From the NCBI GenBank assembly GCA_913048135.1, contig CAJWVY010000007.1, positions 1 to 41,296 of the forward strand: a stretch of 41,296 bases of DNA, written 5' to 3'. Positions 1 to 10,818 of this stretch are shown here, in pieces. The notes below the pieces were generated by a model that was given only the letters and a program-made list of their open reading frames with translations, had not been told where the DNA came from and searched no databases. The number at the start of each line of letters is the position of its first letter. Position 1 is the first letter of the stretch. The stretch is from an uncultured Verrucomicrobiales bacterium. GTDB lineage: Bacteria; Verrucomicrobiota; Verrucomicrobiia; Limisphaerales; UBA1100. The position numbers were made by a program, and so were the translations under genes.

Positions 1-118
1 TCGAACCGGACCTGCCGCAGCAGCGAGAGCGTCTGCCTGTGGTCGTCGTCCGTCTCGCCGCAGAAGCCCGAGATGAAGTCGGACGAGAGCGCGACGCCCG
101 GCACGCGCGACAGGCGTA
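1..118 (-). CDS. MiaB/CDK5RAP1-like methylthiotransferase fragment (partial)
   Basis: Read on the minus strand, this edge is open and encodes a stretch containing [17 protein letters not shown] followed by an acidic DDDH and a helix rich in Leu and Gln. This matches the radical-SAM core of tRNA methylthiotransferases (MiaB family). The SSDFI-GFCGET plus DDH-QT-SLLR pattern is closest to the CDK5RAP1 branch as I remember it; some PVC-group MiaB proteins share part of it. Upstream of about position 118 the resemblance fades, so the fragment is broken or the sequence changes origin there. No start or stop is visible. Base composition here is near 70% GC, unlike what follows. It may be a chimeric contig end rather than a resident gene. 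Confidence 0.4.
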
Positions 119-197
119 CTCGGACGGAGCCCTCGGGCCGCCCCGAGAGTGGTGGTGGGCCCCAGACGCCTGTCGATTGTGCTTTGGAGCACTGGTG

Positions 198-545
198 ATG
201 AAGAAGTTTGCTCAAGTGTTGGACGCACTCAGCGCCATCGAGGCGGCGGGAAACAAAGCAAATCCATCAGTACTTTTTTTGGCAGCAATCGCCCATATGA
301 GCGTGGGTTCAGCCCCAGAGGCCATCCCACTTCTTCAAACTGCTATTGATCGGCGGCAACACAAAACTCATGCGCCACCGGTGAGAGATTTAATGGGGAT
401 GCAGCCTTTAATTTTATTAGGTAATTGTTTGGCACATGAAGGGCGCGTTCCAGAGGCGATTTCGGTTTATAGACAAGTTTTGAGTGAGGATTCTTCCAAT
501 TATGAAATACAAGCGAGATTGAAGCAGTTAGAATCTAGCATCTGA
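198..545 (+). CDS. Small TPR-repeat protein
   Basis: Encodes about 115 residues with at least two tetratricopeptide-like helix pairs. One is around the [18 protein letters not shown] segment and one around [20 protein letters not shown], each with the usual small-residue/Ala pattern. Such repeats mediate protein-protein contacts; no enzymatic function can be assigned. ATG 198 is chosen because GGAG lies 8 bases upstream (186-189). The frame stays open upstream to position 39, and a helix-like segment precedes the ATG, so the real protein may be longer and its 5' end may have been lost at the composition break near 120-165. The coding region is AT-richer than its neighbours. Confidence 0.5.
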   Translation: MKKFAQVLDALSAIEAAGNKANPSVLFLAAIAHMSVGSAPEAIPLLQTAIDRRQHKTHAPPVRDLMGMQPLILLGNCLAHEGRVPEAISVYRQVLSEDSSNYEIQARLKQLESSI

Positions 546-596
546 ATGAGGATAAGAGCTTCTTGTGATGGAAACACAGAAACATAAACTGCGGAC

Positions 597-2060
597 ATGA
601 GGAGGTTTTTAGTGTGGGCCTTAGGCGGTATGTCATTAGCGGTGATGGCGGTGGATCAGCCGACGCATCCGAAACTGCATATGGCGCTGAATGGCTATCA
701 ACTTGAGCAGCACAAAAAATATTTCGCCACCTCGTTCACCCCCACGCCGCCGGCTGAGTACCGCGTGCATTTACAGGATTTAAACGGGGACGGCCATCAA
801 GATGCGTTGGTGCTGATGTTGGGGCGGGATTACGGCGGGACCTGCGGTCGAACGATGTTTATATTTCGCGGCGGTAAATCCTTCCGGTTTGTTTCGCGGA
901 TGACCTGTGTGCAGGAGCCGATATGTATTCTGGATACGCACACCAAAGGCTGGCATGACCTCGCCATTGGAGTCTCCGGCGGCGGAGCCAAACGCCGGTA
1001 TGCCCACATGCGATCCACGGGTGCGCAGTATCCGTTGAACCCCACCGTGGCGCCAGTGTTGGCTGACTGGCCGCAAGGTACCTTTGTGCTCTCACACGGA
1101 GATGCCACCGTGAAGGCGTTGACCGCCGGCCGATCGCACTTCACCGGAGTGCTCGGCAAGGCCACGCGGTTTCAACTCGGGCTGCAGCATGATACGGGTA
1201 AGGTGCAGGGATCTTATTTTTACGAGAAGTACGGTAAACGCATTAGGCTTCAGGGCACAGCCAGCGGTGCACGCGTGCAACTGGATGAAATGAAAGGGGA
1301 ACAGGTAACTGCGCGTTTGTCCCTGAAACATTCGGCCACCGGTTGGGCCGGGCAATGGCGGAGTGCGGATGGCGGTAAGGTGTATCCGCTGCGGCTGCAA
1401 CAGGTGGCCACCGAACGGCGGCGTGATCAGCACGGGCCGTATGATGCGCATGTGTCCACGGCGTATCCGGTGTTCACTGGCGAGACCGGTCGGCGGTTTA
1501 ATGTCGCCATTGAAAAGACGTATTTGGATCGGTACGCCGAAGTGAATGCCGACTATGAAGAGACTTTTCTAGATTTGGAAAAAGACCTGGCCAAGGACCC
1601 AGATTTTCATGGCGAGAGCTACAAGCGTTGGCGCTCGGATGAGAGCGGTACGGTTCGGTTTTATTCGGCCGATCTCATCAGTGTGCGTGGGCATATTTAT
1701 GAATACAGCGGGGGAGCCCACGGTAACTACGCGGATTTTGGTGTGAATTACTGGTGGCAGAATGGGCAACCGCGGAAGCTGGCTTTGGCTGATTTATTTG
1801 ATGACCACAAAAAATGGCGAACGGTCGTGGGCGGTTACATCCGTCGAAACCTCACCAAACGGGAAGCTTCGTGGCCGCCTAAGACCGATCAGGATGCGGT
1901 TGATGCGCCGTTCACATTTTCGCCGGCCGGCGTGGAGTTTCACTTTGCTCCGTACCACGTGGGCTCGTATGCAGAAGGCATGTACCATGTGCTCGTGCCC
2001 TACACCGTGCTCAAGCCCGTTCTGCGCCCGGGCGGTCCATTGGCGCGTTGGGCCAAATAA
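597..2060 (+). CDS. Secreted protein with C-terminal DUF3298/RsiV-like domain
   Basis: A 487-residue protein with a short N-terminal signal peptide (residues 1 to about 19, Arg-Arg then hydrophobic), so it is probably exported. Residues 61-69 (DLNGDGHQD) form a calcium-binding-like Asp/Asn loop similar to FG-GAP or dockerin loops. The C-terminal part, from about residue 300, carries the SGGAHG motif (residues 371-376) and a closing segment with FAPYHVGSYAEG. These are hallmarks of DUF3298, the domain found in RsiV-type lysozyme-binding anti-sigma factors and related envelope proteins. No transmembrane anchor or sigma-binding region is visible, so an anti-sigma role is not supported. Start ATG 597 has no clear Shine-Dalgarno. 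Function unknown. Confidence 0.65.
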   Translation: MRRFLVWALGGMSLAVMAVDQPTHPKLHMALNGYQLEQHKKYFATSFTPTPPAEYRVHLQDLNGDGHQDALVLMLGRDYGGTCGRTMFIFRGGKSFRFVSRMTCVQEPICILDTHTKGWHDLAIGVSGGGAKRRYAHMRSTGAQYPLNPTVAPVLADWPQGTFVLSHGDATVKALTAGRSHFTGVLGKATRFQLGLQHDTGKVQGSYFYEKYGKRIRLQGTASGARVQLDEMKGEQVTARLSLKHSATGWAGQWRSADGGKVYPLRLQQVATERRRDQHGPYDAHVSTAYPVFTGETGRRFNVAIEKTYLDRYAEVNADYEETFLDLEKDLAKDPDFHGESYKRWRSDESGTVRFYSADLISVRGHIYEYSGGAHGNYADFGVNYWWQNGQPRKLALADLFDDHKKWRTVVGGYIRRNLTKREASWPPKTDQDAVDAPFTFSPAGVEFHFAPYHVGSYAEGMYHVLVPYTVLKPVLRPGGPLARWAK

Positions 2061-2080
2061 CTGCATGCTGTGGCAGTTTT
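2059..2080 (+). terminator. Probable terminator after the DUF3298 gene
   Basis: AACTGC (2059-2064) pairs with GCAGTT (2073-2078) across an 8-base loop, and the stem runs into TTTT. It sits exactly at the stop codon of the preceding gene. The stem is short, so strength is uncertain. Confidence 0.45.
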
Positions 2081-2099
2081 GTGACGGCGCAAATTGCCG

Positions 2100-2129
2100 T
2101 TGACCCTCCTTGCCCTGCGGGCCTACCTT
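2100..2129 (+). promoter_or_regulatory. Candidate sigma70-type promoter for the DUF5069 gene
   Basis: TTGACC (2100-2105) and TACCTT (2124-2129) are separated by 18 bases and lie about 37 bases upstream of the DUF5069 start. The match to the consensus is partial and based only on inspection. Confidence 0.35.
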
Positions 2130-2165
2130 CTCCCTGAACCCCTAAACATTAGGATACACAGACTT

Positions 2166-2603
2166 ATGAGCAAAATTGTTCCTCTTATCAGTTCCGGTAC
2201 CAAAGGCCCGTTGGGTGTGCTGCACCTGCCGCGTCTTTGGCAGAAAGTTTCCCTCGAAGCCGCAGGCAAAATCGCCGACGGCTACCCGGGCATCGGTGCG
2301 GGCTACGACAGCATGGTGATTGCGGGCCTTGGCCTCGACGCCGAAGCAGTGCGCAGCTATATCACTAACGAGAAGCCCTCCTACACTCAGTTCGAGGCAT
2401 GGGTCCAGGCGCAGGAAGGCGCGAAGCTGGACAGTGAATCCGTTGACGCGCTGAACGCCTCCATCGCTGGTTACAACCACGATGCGGAAACCAAGGCGGG
2501 TATCCTCAGCGCTTGCGGCATTGACGCCGGCCCGGATGACGCGGTGAACCTGAACAACCTCGACGACTGGCAGGAGTTCTACAACGCCGAGATCGCCAGC
2601 TAA
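2166..2603 (+). CDS. DUF5069 domain protein
   Basis: A 145-residue soluble protein beginning MSKIVPLISSGTKGPLG. The N-terminal PLGVLHLPRLWQKV segment and the glycine-rich DGYPGIGAGYDSM segment match DUF5069, a family I associate with Verrucomicrobia and relatives; its function is unknown. ATG 2166 is preferred over the earlier in-frame start at 2094 because homology begins here and an AGGA-like site lies about 10 bases upstream. The gene stands alone, with its own candidate promoter and a strong terminator immediately downstream. No signal peptide or membrane segment is present, so it is presumably cytoplasmic. Confidence 0.75.
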   Translation: MSKIVPLISSGTKGPLGVLHLPRLWQKVSLEAAGKIADGYPGIGAGYDSMVIAGLGLDAEAVRSYITNEKPSYTQFEAWVQAQEGAKLDSESVDALNASIAGYNHDAETKAGILSACGIDAGPDDAVNLNNLDDWQEFYNAEIAS

Positions 2604-2624
2604 GGTTGGCATCCGATGAATCAC

Positions 2625-2655
2625 GACGGCGTCCGGAAACGGGCGCCGTTTTTTG
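2625..2655 (+). terminator. Rho-independent terminator after DUF5069
   Basis: ACGGCG (2626-2631) pairs with CGCCGT (2644-2649), followed by a run of T to 2654. It lies between the convergent DUF5069 and aminotransferase genes, only two bases before the latter's stop, so it serves the plus-strand gene. Confidence 0.75.
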
Positions 2656-2656
2656 T

Positions 2657-3931
2657 TCAGAGCACTTTTTTCAACGCCCGCCCCAATCGCGCGATACCTT
2701 CCTCGATCTCCTTCAGGCTGGCATTGCCGTAGCTGAGACGCAGTTCGTGATTCGGTTTGCGGCGGGTCGTATCATCGCAGTAGCACAAATTGCCCGGCAC
2801 ATAGAGCACCTTGTGCCGTAGTGCCGCTTCAAATAACGCGCTCTTCAGGCCGCTGCGCACTTTGGCCGGGAGCCGTGCCCAGACGTACAAGCCGCCGGTC
2901 GGGTTCTCCCACTGCACGGCGTCCGGAAAATGGGCCGCGCAGGCCTGCGTCATGACCTTGGCCTTGCGCGCGTAGCGGCGGCGCAGTTTGGCCACTTGTG
3001 TTTCGTAGCTGCCGTTGGTCAGAGCTTGGGACAAAATTTGTTGTAGGAAATTAGCCGTGCCGAAATCGTGGTTGCCCTTTACCCGCAACGCCGCCGTTAG
3101 CAGCGGCTCGGGCAACAGGCCAAAGCCCACACGCACGCCGGTGGCGAATGGTTTACTGAACGTGCTGGTGTACACCACGCGATTGGCTCGTCGATCCATA
3201 CTCAGGGCGCTGGGCGTATCCTCGCCGGCAAAACGCAGCTCGCGGTAGGCGGCGTCTTCGATCAAATAAATCGGATGTCCCGCCGCCTTTTCGTACCGCC
3301 GCAACAGCTTCAAAGCGGCCGCCTTTTTAGCCGCGCTGGTGGTGATGCCCGCAGGATTGCTGTGGTAACTGACCAGATACAGCGCCTTCAATCGCGGCAG
3401 TTCGCCGGCTTGTTCGAGTTGATTCAGAGTCGCTTCCAGATGCGCCAGATCAATGCCATCGGCCTCCATGCGGATGCCGCACCCGCGAATGCCGTGGCTT
3501 TGCATGATGCCGAGATACACGAAGTACGAGGGATCCTCGACCAGCACAAGATCGCCGGGATCAAAGAGAATTTCGGACAGAATATACAGGAGCTGCTGCG
3601 ATCCATGAGTAATGAGTAGGCGTTCCGGAGCGTAGGCCGCGGCCTGGGCGGGTCGGTTATCCAGATGTGCGAGACGGGCGGCGGTGAGCTGGCGCAGATG
3701 GGCATCGCCGGCCGTGGTGCCGTATTGCAGGGGCGGTTGGCCTTGGGCACCGCGGAGCAGGCCCTCGACAATCGCGCGCGTTTTCCGGACAGGCAGTGAT
3801 GGGTTGTCGGTAAATCCGGCGGCTAGTGAGATGAGGTTGGGGCGTTGCAGGGCCTCTTTCATCAGCCAGGAAATCGGCGGCTCCGAAGTGCGGCGGCCCA
3901 GTTGGGAAAGCGCGTTCACTGGGGTTAACAT
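2657..3931 (-). CDS. PLP-dependent aminotransferase, class I/II (2-aminoadipate/MocR-domain type)
   Basis: A 424-residue fold-type I aminotransferase. Visible hallmarks are YHSNPAG (the NPxG substrate/cofactor loop, near residues 189-195), IEDAAY (the PLP-ring Asp), and the Schiff-base lysine in TSTFSKPF (Lys260). GVRVG contains the phosphate-binding Arg. The N-terminal opening (PPISWLMKEAL, LISLAAGFTDNPSLP) and QYGTTAG resemble the LysN/KAT-II group, which acts on 2-aminoadipate, aromatic or branched amino acids. The substrate cannot be told from sequence. No DNA-binding domain precedes it, so it is not a full MocR regulator. ATG 3931 is preferred; a TTG at 3934 is an alternative. It is divergent from thiG and convergent with DUF5069. 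Confidence 0.85.
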   Translation of the reverse strand: MLTPVNALSQLGRRTSEPPISWLMKEALQRPNLISLAAGFTDNPSLPVRKTRAIVEGLLRGAQGQPPLQYGTTAGDAHLRQLTAARLAHLDNRPAQAAAYAPERLLITHGSQQLLYILSEILFDPGDLVLVEDPSYFVYLGIMQSHGIRGCGIRMEADGIDLAHLEATLNQLEQAGELPRLKALYLVSYHSNPAGITTSAAKKAAALKLLRRYEKAAGHPIYLIEDAAYRELRFAGEDTPSALSMDRRANRVVYTSTFSKPFATGVRVGFGLLPEPLLTAALRVKGNHDFGTANFLQQILSQALTNGSYETQVAKLRRRYARKAKVMTQACAAHFPDAVQWENPTGGLYVWARLPAKVRSGLKSALFEAALRHKVLYVPGNLCYCDDTTRRKPNHELRLSYGNASLKEIEEGIARLGRALKKVL

Positions 3932-4008
3932 CAACCAAAACCTGCGCGTGAGCGAGGGAAAATCAAGACAGCCTCGACGCTGGCGGGCGTTCGGCGTACC
4001 TTCGCCAC

Positions 4009-4794
4009 GTGGCTGTGGCGCCGTTGAAGATTGCCGATCGCGAGTTTGCTTCGCGCCTGATTTTGGGCACGGGGAAATTCGCGTCGCCCGAGCTGATGCG
4101 CGACGCCCTTGAGGCCAGTGAAACCGAGATGGTGACCGTCGCCCTGCGCCGCGCCGATCTCAGCGGTGAAAAAGATCCCTTCGCCAATATTCTCGAGTTC
4201 ATTGATCCAGAGAAATATCTGTTGCTGCCCAATACCAGTGGCGCGATGAATGCCGAGGAAGCCGTGCGCTTGGCGCGCTTGGCGGTGGCGGCCGGGTTGC
4301 CTAAGTGGGTGAAGCTTGAGATCCATCCGGACCCTCGCTATCTCCTGCCCGATCCGGTGGAAACGCTGGCGGCCGCCGAGCAATTGGTGCAGGAAGGCTT
4401 TACTGTGCTGCCCTATATCAACGCTGATCCCGTCATCGCTAAGCGCCTTCAGGAAGTGGGCTGCGCCACCGTCATGCCTTTGGGCGCGCCGATCGGCAGT
4501 AATGGCGGCCTGCAAACACGCGACCAGATTCGCATTATTTTGGACCAAGCTACCGTGCCGGTGGTCGTAGATGCCGGCATTGGCGCGCCGAGTCATGCCG
4601 CTGAGGCGATGGAGCTGGGCGCGGACGCCGCGTTGGTGAACACCGCCATTGCTGTGAATGACGATCCTTGCCGTATGGCTCGTGCCTTTGCGCAGGCAGT
4701 GGAAGCCGGCCGCATGGCGTATGAAATCGGTCTGGGCGCCACTCACGCTACAGCGCAGGCGACCAGTCCGTTGACCGCTTTTTTGGATGAGTAA
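4009..4794 (+). CDS. thiG: Thiazole synthase ThiG
   Basis: A 261-residue TIM-barrel enzyme that forms the thiazole phosphate of thiamine from deoxyxylulose phosphate, the ThiS thiocarboxylate and dehydroglycine. Diagnostic segments are [10 protein letters not shown] near the N terminus, WVKLEIHPD with the Schiff-base lysine (Lys102), the phosphate-binding [12 protein letters not shown] loop, and [22 protein letters not shown] with NTAIA. The start is GTG 4009 (GTG 4015 is possible). It opens the plus-strand operon and overlaps the next gene by 8 bases. No other thiamine gene (thiS, thiF, thiH/thiO) is in the window, so the partners must be elsewhere. No TPP riboswitch is visible in the 77-base gap upstream. 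Confidence 0.95.
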   Translation: MAVAPLKIADREFASRLILGTGKFASPELMRDALEASETEMVTVALRRADLSGEKDPFANILEFIDPEKYLLLPNTSGAMNAEEAVRLARLAVAAGLPKWVKLEIHPDPRYLLPDPVETLAAAEQLVQEGFTVLPYINADPVIAKRLQEVGCATVMPLGAPIGSNGGLQTRDQIRIILDQATVPVVVDAGIGAPSHAAEAMELGADAALVNTAIAVNDDPCRMARAFAQAVEAGRMAYEIGLGATHATAQATSPLTAFLDE

Positions 4795-5794
4795 AACCCT
4801 CACAATCTCACGTGTAAGAAGCCTGATGCGAACTGCTTCCACGAGCCGCGTGCTTGTGATTGGCGATGTGATGCTGGATCAGTTCCTCTGGGGTCACGTA
4901 AAACGTATTTCTCCGGAGGCCCCAGTGCCGGTGGTGGAGTTTGAACGCGAAAGTTTCATGCCCGGTGGCGCCGCCAATGTGGCACGCAATCTCACGGCAC
5001 TGGGCACGGGCGTGGAATTGTTTGGTCTGGTGGGCAAGGACGACGGCGCCAAGCGGCTGCGGGCGTTGCTGAAGGGGGACGCTGTGGGCAGCGGCGGCCT
5101 GAAACCGGTGAGCGATCGTATGACCACCCGTAAAACGCGCGTGGTGGCGCATCAACAGCAGGTGGTGCGGATTGATCGGGAAACGAAGCAGGCCGGAGAC
5201 AGTCGCACCACCAAGCGGTTGTTGAGTGCGGTTGAGAAGGAACTGGCCGGTACAGGCGCTATTGTGGTGGCTGATTACAATAAGGGCGTGGTAACGCAGG
5301 AACTGCTTGAAGGCCTACGTGCCCTCTGCCGGCCGCGCGGTATTTGGCTAAGCTTGGACCCAAAGCCCTCGCATCAATTGGATATTAGCGGGTTGTCGTT
5401 GATTACTCCCAATCGCGGGGAGCTCTTTGAACTCGCCGGACTCACAGACGAAACGCGTCACTCAAATCCGTTGCGCGATAAAAATTTGATAGCCGCGGTG
5501 AAAGCCGTGCAGGCGGCGTATCAGCCGGCGTTGTTACTCGTGACCTTGAGCGAACAAGGCATGCTACTGGCCCAACGCGGCGCACGGCCGGTGGTGATCC
5601 CCACGGTGGCGCAGGAGGTGTACGATGTCTCCGGCGCCGGCGATACGGTGATCGCCAGCTTCACCGCGGCTATTGCGGCCGGCGCGTCGCCGTTGGAAGC
5701 CACCTTGTTCGCCAATCACGCCGCCGGCGTGGTGGTCGGGAAAATCGGCACGGCTACCGTGACGCCCAAGGAACTGGCCGCCAGCTTCGCATGA
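4787..5794 (+). CDS. rfaE1: D-glycero-beta-D-manno-heptose-7-phosphate kinase (RfaE1/HldE kinase domain)
   Basis: A 335-residue PfkB/ribokinase-family sugar kinase that phosphorylates heptose 7-phosphate at C1 in the ADP-heptose pathway for LPS inner core. Residues 24-36 contain [11 protein letters not shown], typical of RfaE1. [11 protein letters not shown] and [11 protein letters not shown] follow, and the C-terminal DVSGAGDTV motif holds the catalytic Asp and anion hole. Its length fits the kinase half only. The cytidylyl/adenylyltransferase half fused in E. coli HldE is absent, so a separate RfaE2/HldC-like enzyme is expected elsewhere. The start overlaps the thiG stop by 8 bases and the stop overlaps the gmhB start (ATGA), indicating translational coupling. 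The next gene supplies the following phosphatase step. Confidence 0.93.
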   Translation: MSKTLTISRVRSLMRTASTSRVLVIGDVMLDQFLWGHVKRISPEAPVPVVEFERESFMPGGAANVARNLTALGTGVELFGLVGKDDGAKRLRALLKGDAVGSGGLKPVSDRMTTRKTRVVAHQQQVVRIDRETKQAGDSRTTKRLLSAVEKELAGTGAIVVADYNKGVVTQELLEGLRALCRPRGIWLSLDPKPSHQLDISGLSLITPNRGELFELAGLTDETRHSNPLRDKNLIAAVKAVQAAYQPALLLVTLSEQGMLLAQRGARPVVIPTVAQEVYDVSGAGDTVIASFTAAIAAGASPLEATLFANHAAGVVVGKIGTATVTPKELAASFA

Positions 5795-6335
5795 ACCGCG
5801 CCGTTTTCCTCGATCGCGACGGCACGCTCAATGTGGAGCGGCATTATCTGCACGACCCCGATCAACTCGAGATCATCCCCGGCAGCGGCCCAGCCCTGCG
5901 CCGTCTGATGGATGCCGGATACAGGCTGTTCATCGTCACCAACCAATCGGGTATTGGCCGGGGCTATTACACCGAGGCGGACATGCATGCGGTGAATGAT
6001 AAACTGACTGCCGAGCTAGCTGCTTCTGATGGCGTCGCTTTTGAGAAGATATATTACGCGCCGGAATCCCCTGAACAGGAAGGGCCGGGCCGTAAGCCGA
6101 GCCCAAAGTTTCTGATGGATGCCGCGGTGGAGTTTGGCATCAATCTTGATCAAAGTTATATGGTGGGCGATAAGGCTGCTGATCTCGAATGCGGCTGGAA
6201 TGCCGGCGTGAAACAGAGCATTCTGGTGCGTACGGGCTACGGTGCGGAACTCGAACAGGCCGAGCCGACTCTCGTGGCGCGCGCCGCCCTGGTGGATGAC
6301 GTGGTCGGTGCGGCGGATTGGATTTTGGAACAGGC

Positions 6336-6339
<4 letters not shown>
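5791..6339 (+). CDS. gmhB: Heptose-1,7-bisphosphate 7-phosphatase GmhB (zinc-ligand-less variant)
   Basis: A 182-residue HAD-superfamily histidinol-phosphatase-type phosphatase. It removes the 7-phosphate of D-glycero-D-manno-heptose 1,7-bisphosphate. FLDRDGTLN (residues 6-14) holds the two catalytic aspartates, VTNQSGIGRGYY the Thr/Gln loop, and MVGDKAADLECG the metal-binding Asp. RKPSP keeps the substrate-binding Arg-Lys. What is odd is that the zinc-binding loop of canonical GmhB (Cys-x-His then Cys-x-Cys before RKP) reads YYAPESPEQ then GPGRKP, so all four zinc ligands are replaced. It overlaps rfaE1 by 4 bases and kdsB by 4 bases. Position in the heptose/Kdo operon supports the LPS role. 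Confidence 0.9.
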
Positions 6340-8677
<2,338 letters not shown>

Positions 8678-8679
8678 CC

Positions 8680-9921
8680 GTGACCTATCCTGAAGCCATC
8701 GATTGGCTCTACGACCTACGCCTGCTCGGCTCCAAGCTCGGTTTGGATAATCCACGCCAGTTGGCTTCGCTCGCGGACGACCCTCAGGAACAGCTTCAAA
8801 TCATCCACGTCGCCGGCACCAACGGCAAAGGCAGTGTGTGCGCGATGCTGGAGAGTATTTATCGCGCGGCCGGCTACCGAACCGGCCTCTTCACCTCGCC
8901 GCATCTGGTCAGCTTTCGCGAACGCATCCAGATCAACCGCGAACACATTCCAGAGGCTGAAGTGGTCGCGTTGGTGGAATCCATGCAGCAGCGGCTCCGT
9001 GAGTTTCCTGCCGATGCCAGCCCGACCTTTTTCGAAGTTATCACCGTCATGGCGCTGGAAACGTTTGCCCGGCACAAATGCGATGTGGTGCTGCTCGAAA
9101 CCGGTCTGGGCGGGCGGTTGGATGCAACCAATATCGTGACCCCGGTGGCGTCCGTGATTACCCCGGTGGATTTGGATCACCAACAATACTTGGGTGAAAC
9201 TCTGCCTGAAATTGCTGCTGAAAAAGCCGGCATCATCAAGCCCGCCGTGCCGGTATTCAGTGCCCGACAGGAACCGCCCGCCGCCGAAGTGATTCAACAA
9301 ACCGCGGAATCCCTCGGTGCTCCCTACACGCTGACACTCGGTGGTGAAACTCCCACAGCCTTGATTGGCCGGCACCAACGCGAGAACGCCACACTGGCCA
9401 AGCTCGTGGCCGAGCGAACCAATTTGCCGGTCACACCCGAAGCCATCCACACCGGCCTGGCCCAAGTCCACTGGGCTGCCCGTGCGCAATGTCACACCTT
9501 GGGCAGTCAGCAGGTAGTGATCGATGCCGCCCACAATCCCGCCAGCGCCGAGGCCTTGTCGGATGTGTTGCAGGAGGAATTTCCCGGCCATCGCCCCACC
9601 CTGCTGATCGGCATGTTGGCCGATAAAAACTGGGAATGCACATTGGCCTCGCTGGCGCCGCTTTCCACGCGCGTGGTGTGTGTGCCCGTGAGCAGTGAAC
9701 GAGGCCTGCCGCCGGAGCAATTGGCTGAGGAGGCAAAGGCTGGTTGCGAGCAGGTGGAGCATCACGACTCACTGGCCGATGGATTGGCAGCCGTGCGAGA
9801 AGCGCCGCTGGTGGTGGTGACCGGTTCGTTGTATCTCATTGGCGAAGTGATCGAGCAACTGGGCCTTATGACGGCTGCCGGCGAGCGAGGGTTGAACGAA
9901 TGGAAACTGTCGAAGCCATAA
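8680..9921 (+). CDS. folC: Folylpolyglutamate/dihydrofolate synthase FolC
   Basis: A 413-residue Mur-ligase-family enzyme that adds glutamate to dihydropteroate and folates using ATP. The P-loop HVAGTNGKGSV lies at residues 43-53. Then come GLFTSPHLVSFRERI, LLETGLGGRLDATN, the metal-binding His in DLDHQQYLGETLPEIAAEKAGI, and VIDAAHNPAS in the C-terminal domain. The start is GTG 8680, two bases after the pyrG stop. The 3' end overlaps the next gene by 22 bases. Typical family length is 410-440, so it is complete. Confidence 0.94.
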   Translation: MTYPEAIDWLYDLRLLGSKLGLDNPRQLASLADDPQEQLQIIHVAGTNGKGSVCAMLESIYRAAGYRTGLFTSPHLVSFRERIQINREHIPEAEVVALVESMQQRLREFPADASPTFFEVITVMALETFARHKCDVVLLETGLGGRLDATNIVTPVASVITPVDLDHQQYLGETLPEIAAEKAGIIKPAVPVFSARQEPPAAEVIQQTAESLGAPYTLTLGGETPTALIGRHQRENATLAKLVAERTNLPVTPEAIHTGLAQVHWAARAQCHTLGSQQVVIDAAHNPASAEALSDVLQEEFPGHRPTLLIGMLADKNWECTLASLAPLSTRVVCVPVSSERGLPPEQLAEEAKAGCEQVEHHDSLADGLAAVREAPLVVVTGSLYLIGEVIEQLGLMTAAGERGLNEWKLSKP

Positions 9922-10556
9922 CGCTGGATGTCGGCGGCACGCTCATCGAGCCCTGGCCATCAGTGGGGCATATTTATGCCGAGGTGGCCGCGCGACATGG
10001 CGTGCAGGCGGAGCCGGAAGAATTAACCCGACGCTTTGTCCAAGCGTGGCAGGCACAGGATGCCTTTCAATACACTCGGGCCGATTGGGCGGCGGTGGTG
10101 GATGCCACTTTCGAAGGCCTAGTTACGCAACTGCCCAGCCAGACATTTTTCGGGGAACTCTACAGTCACTTCGCCAAGGCGGAATGTTGGCATGTGTACG
10201 AGGACGTCATTCCCACGCTGACGGCGTTGCGGCAGCAGGGCATTCGCCTTGCGGTGATTTCCAATTGGGACGATCGCCTGCGCCCGTTGTTGAAATCGCT
10301 CGAGCTGGCGCATTGGTTTGAGGTCATTCATGTGTCCGCCGAAATCGGCGCGCATAAGCCTGATGCTCGTATTTTCCAGACGGCAGCCGAGAGTCTCGGA
10401 ACTCCGCCCGCTCGCATTCTGCATGTGGGGGATGGGGAACGTGAAGATCACCAAGGAGCCTTGGTCAGCGGGCTTCAATCCCGCTGGCTTTGCCGCGGCA
10501 CAGAGAATTCCGTGGCCCACATCATTCCTTCTCTAAAATATCTAGCGCGCCAATAA
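9900..10556 (+). CDS. HAD-superfamily hydrolase (HDHD3-like)
   Basis: A 218-residue haloacid-dehalogenase-family protein. Motif I is LDVGGTL with nucleophile Asp10; the usual second Asp two residues on is Gly. Motif II is VISNWDDR, motif III Lys is in GAHKPDARIF, and motif IV is HVGDGEREDHQGA. An alpha-helical cap lies between motifs I and II, as in subfamily IA. The Gly in motif I recalls the HDHD3-like branch; whether it is an active phosphatase is uncertain. The substrate is unknown. ATG 9900 lies inside folC (22-base overlap), so it is the last gene of the thiG operon, before a 262-base AT-rich gap. Confidence 0.8.
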   Translation: METVEAITLDVGGTLIEPWPSVGHIYAEVAARHGVQAEPEELTRRFVQAWQAQDAFQYTRADWAAVVDATFEGLVTQLPSQTFFGELYSHFAKAECWHVYEDVIPTLTALRQQGIRLAVISNWDDRLRPLLKSLELAHWFEVIHVSAEIGAHKPDARIFQTAAESLGTPPARILHVGDGEREDHQGALVSGLQSRWLCRGTENSVAHIIPSLKYLARQ

Positions 10557-10818
10557 GGAGACATTAAGGCGCATAATATAGTGTGCCATAATAACCCTTA
10601 TTATCAGTATATTCACAATTCATTTTCAATGAAACACGGAATATATTTGTGTTTTATGCAGTTTATTGCGTGTTTTTACATTAGTAATGGATGGCACGGG
10701 ATCTGATATTAACAGGCATTATCTGAATCCATAACTGGGGTTCAATTTGAATTAAACAGCCGAATCGGCCATGGCGGGCCGGTTTGGTGGAAGCAAACAC
10801 CGCCTGAAAGGAAAGAGC
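10557..10818 (+). promoter_or_regulatory. AT-rich intergenic region upstream of hsp20-clpB
   Basis: A 262-base gap, much AT-richer than the flanks, between the HAD gene and hsp20. It holds a perfect inverted repeat ATAATAA-CCC-TTATTAT at 10588-10604 and several AT tracts suited to promoters. No CIRCE element (TTAGCACTC-N9-GAGTGCTAA) was found and no convincing sigma32 box could be placed. A Shine-Dalgarno-like AAGGAAAG lies just before ATG 10819. The region probably holds the heat-shock promoter and perhaps the end of the upstream operon. Confidence 0.5.

Noticed and set aside
3932-4008. Possible TPP riboswitch upstream of thiG
   Set aside because: The gap is only 77 bases and lacks the conserved THI-box core; the usual fold would not fit.
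10557-10818. Possible CIRCE/HrcA site upstream of hsp20
   Set aside because: The TTAGCACTC-N9-GAGTGCTAA sequence is absent; only an AT-rich ATAATAA-CCC-TTATTAT repeat is present.
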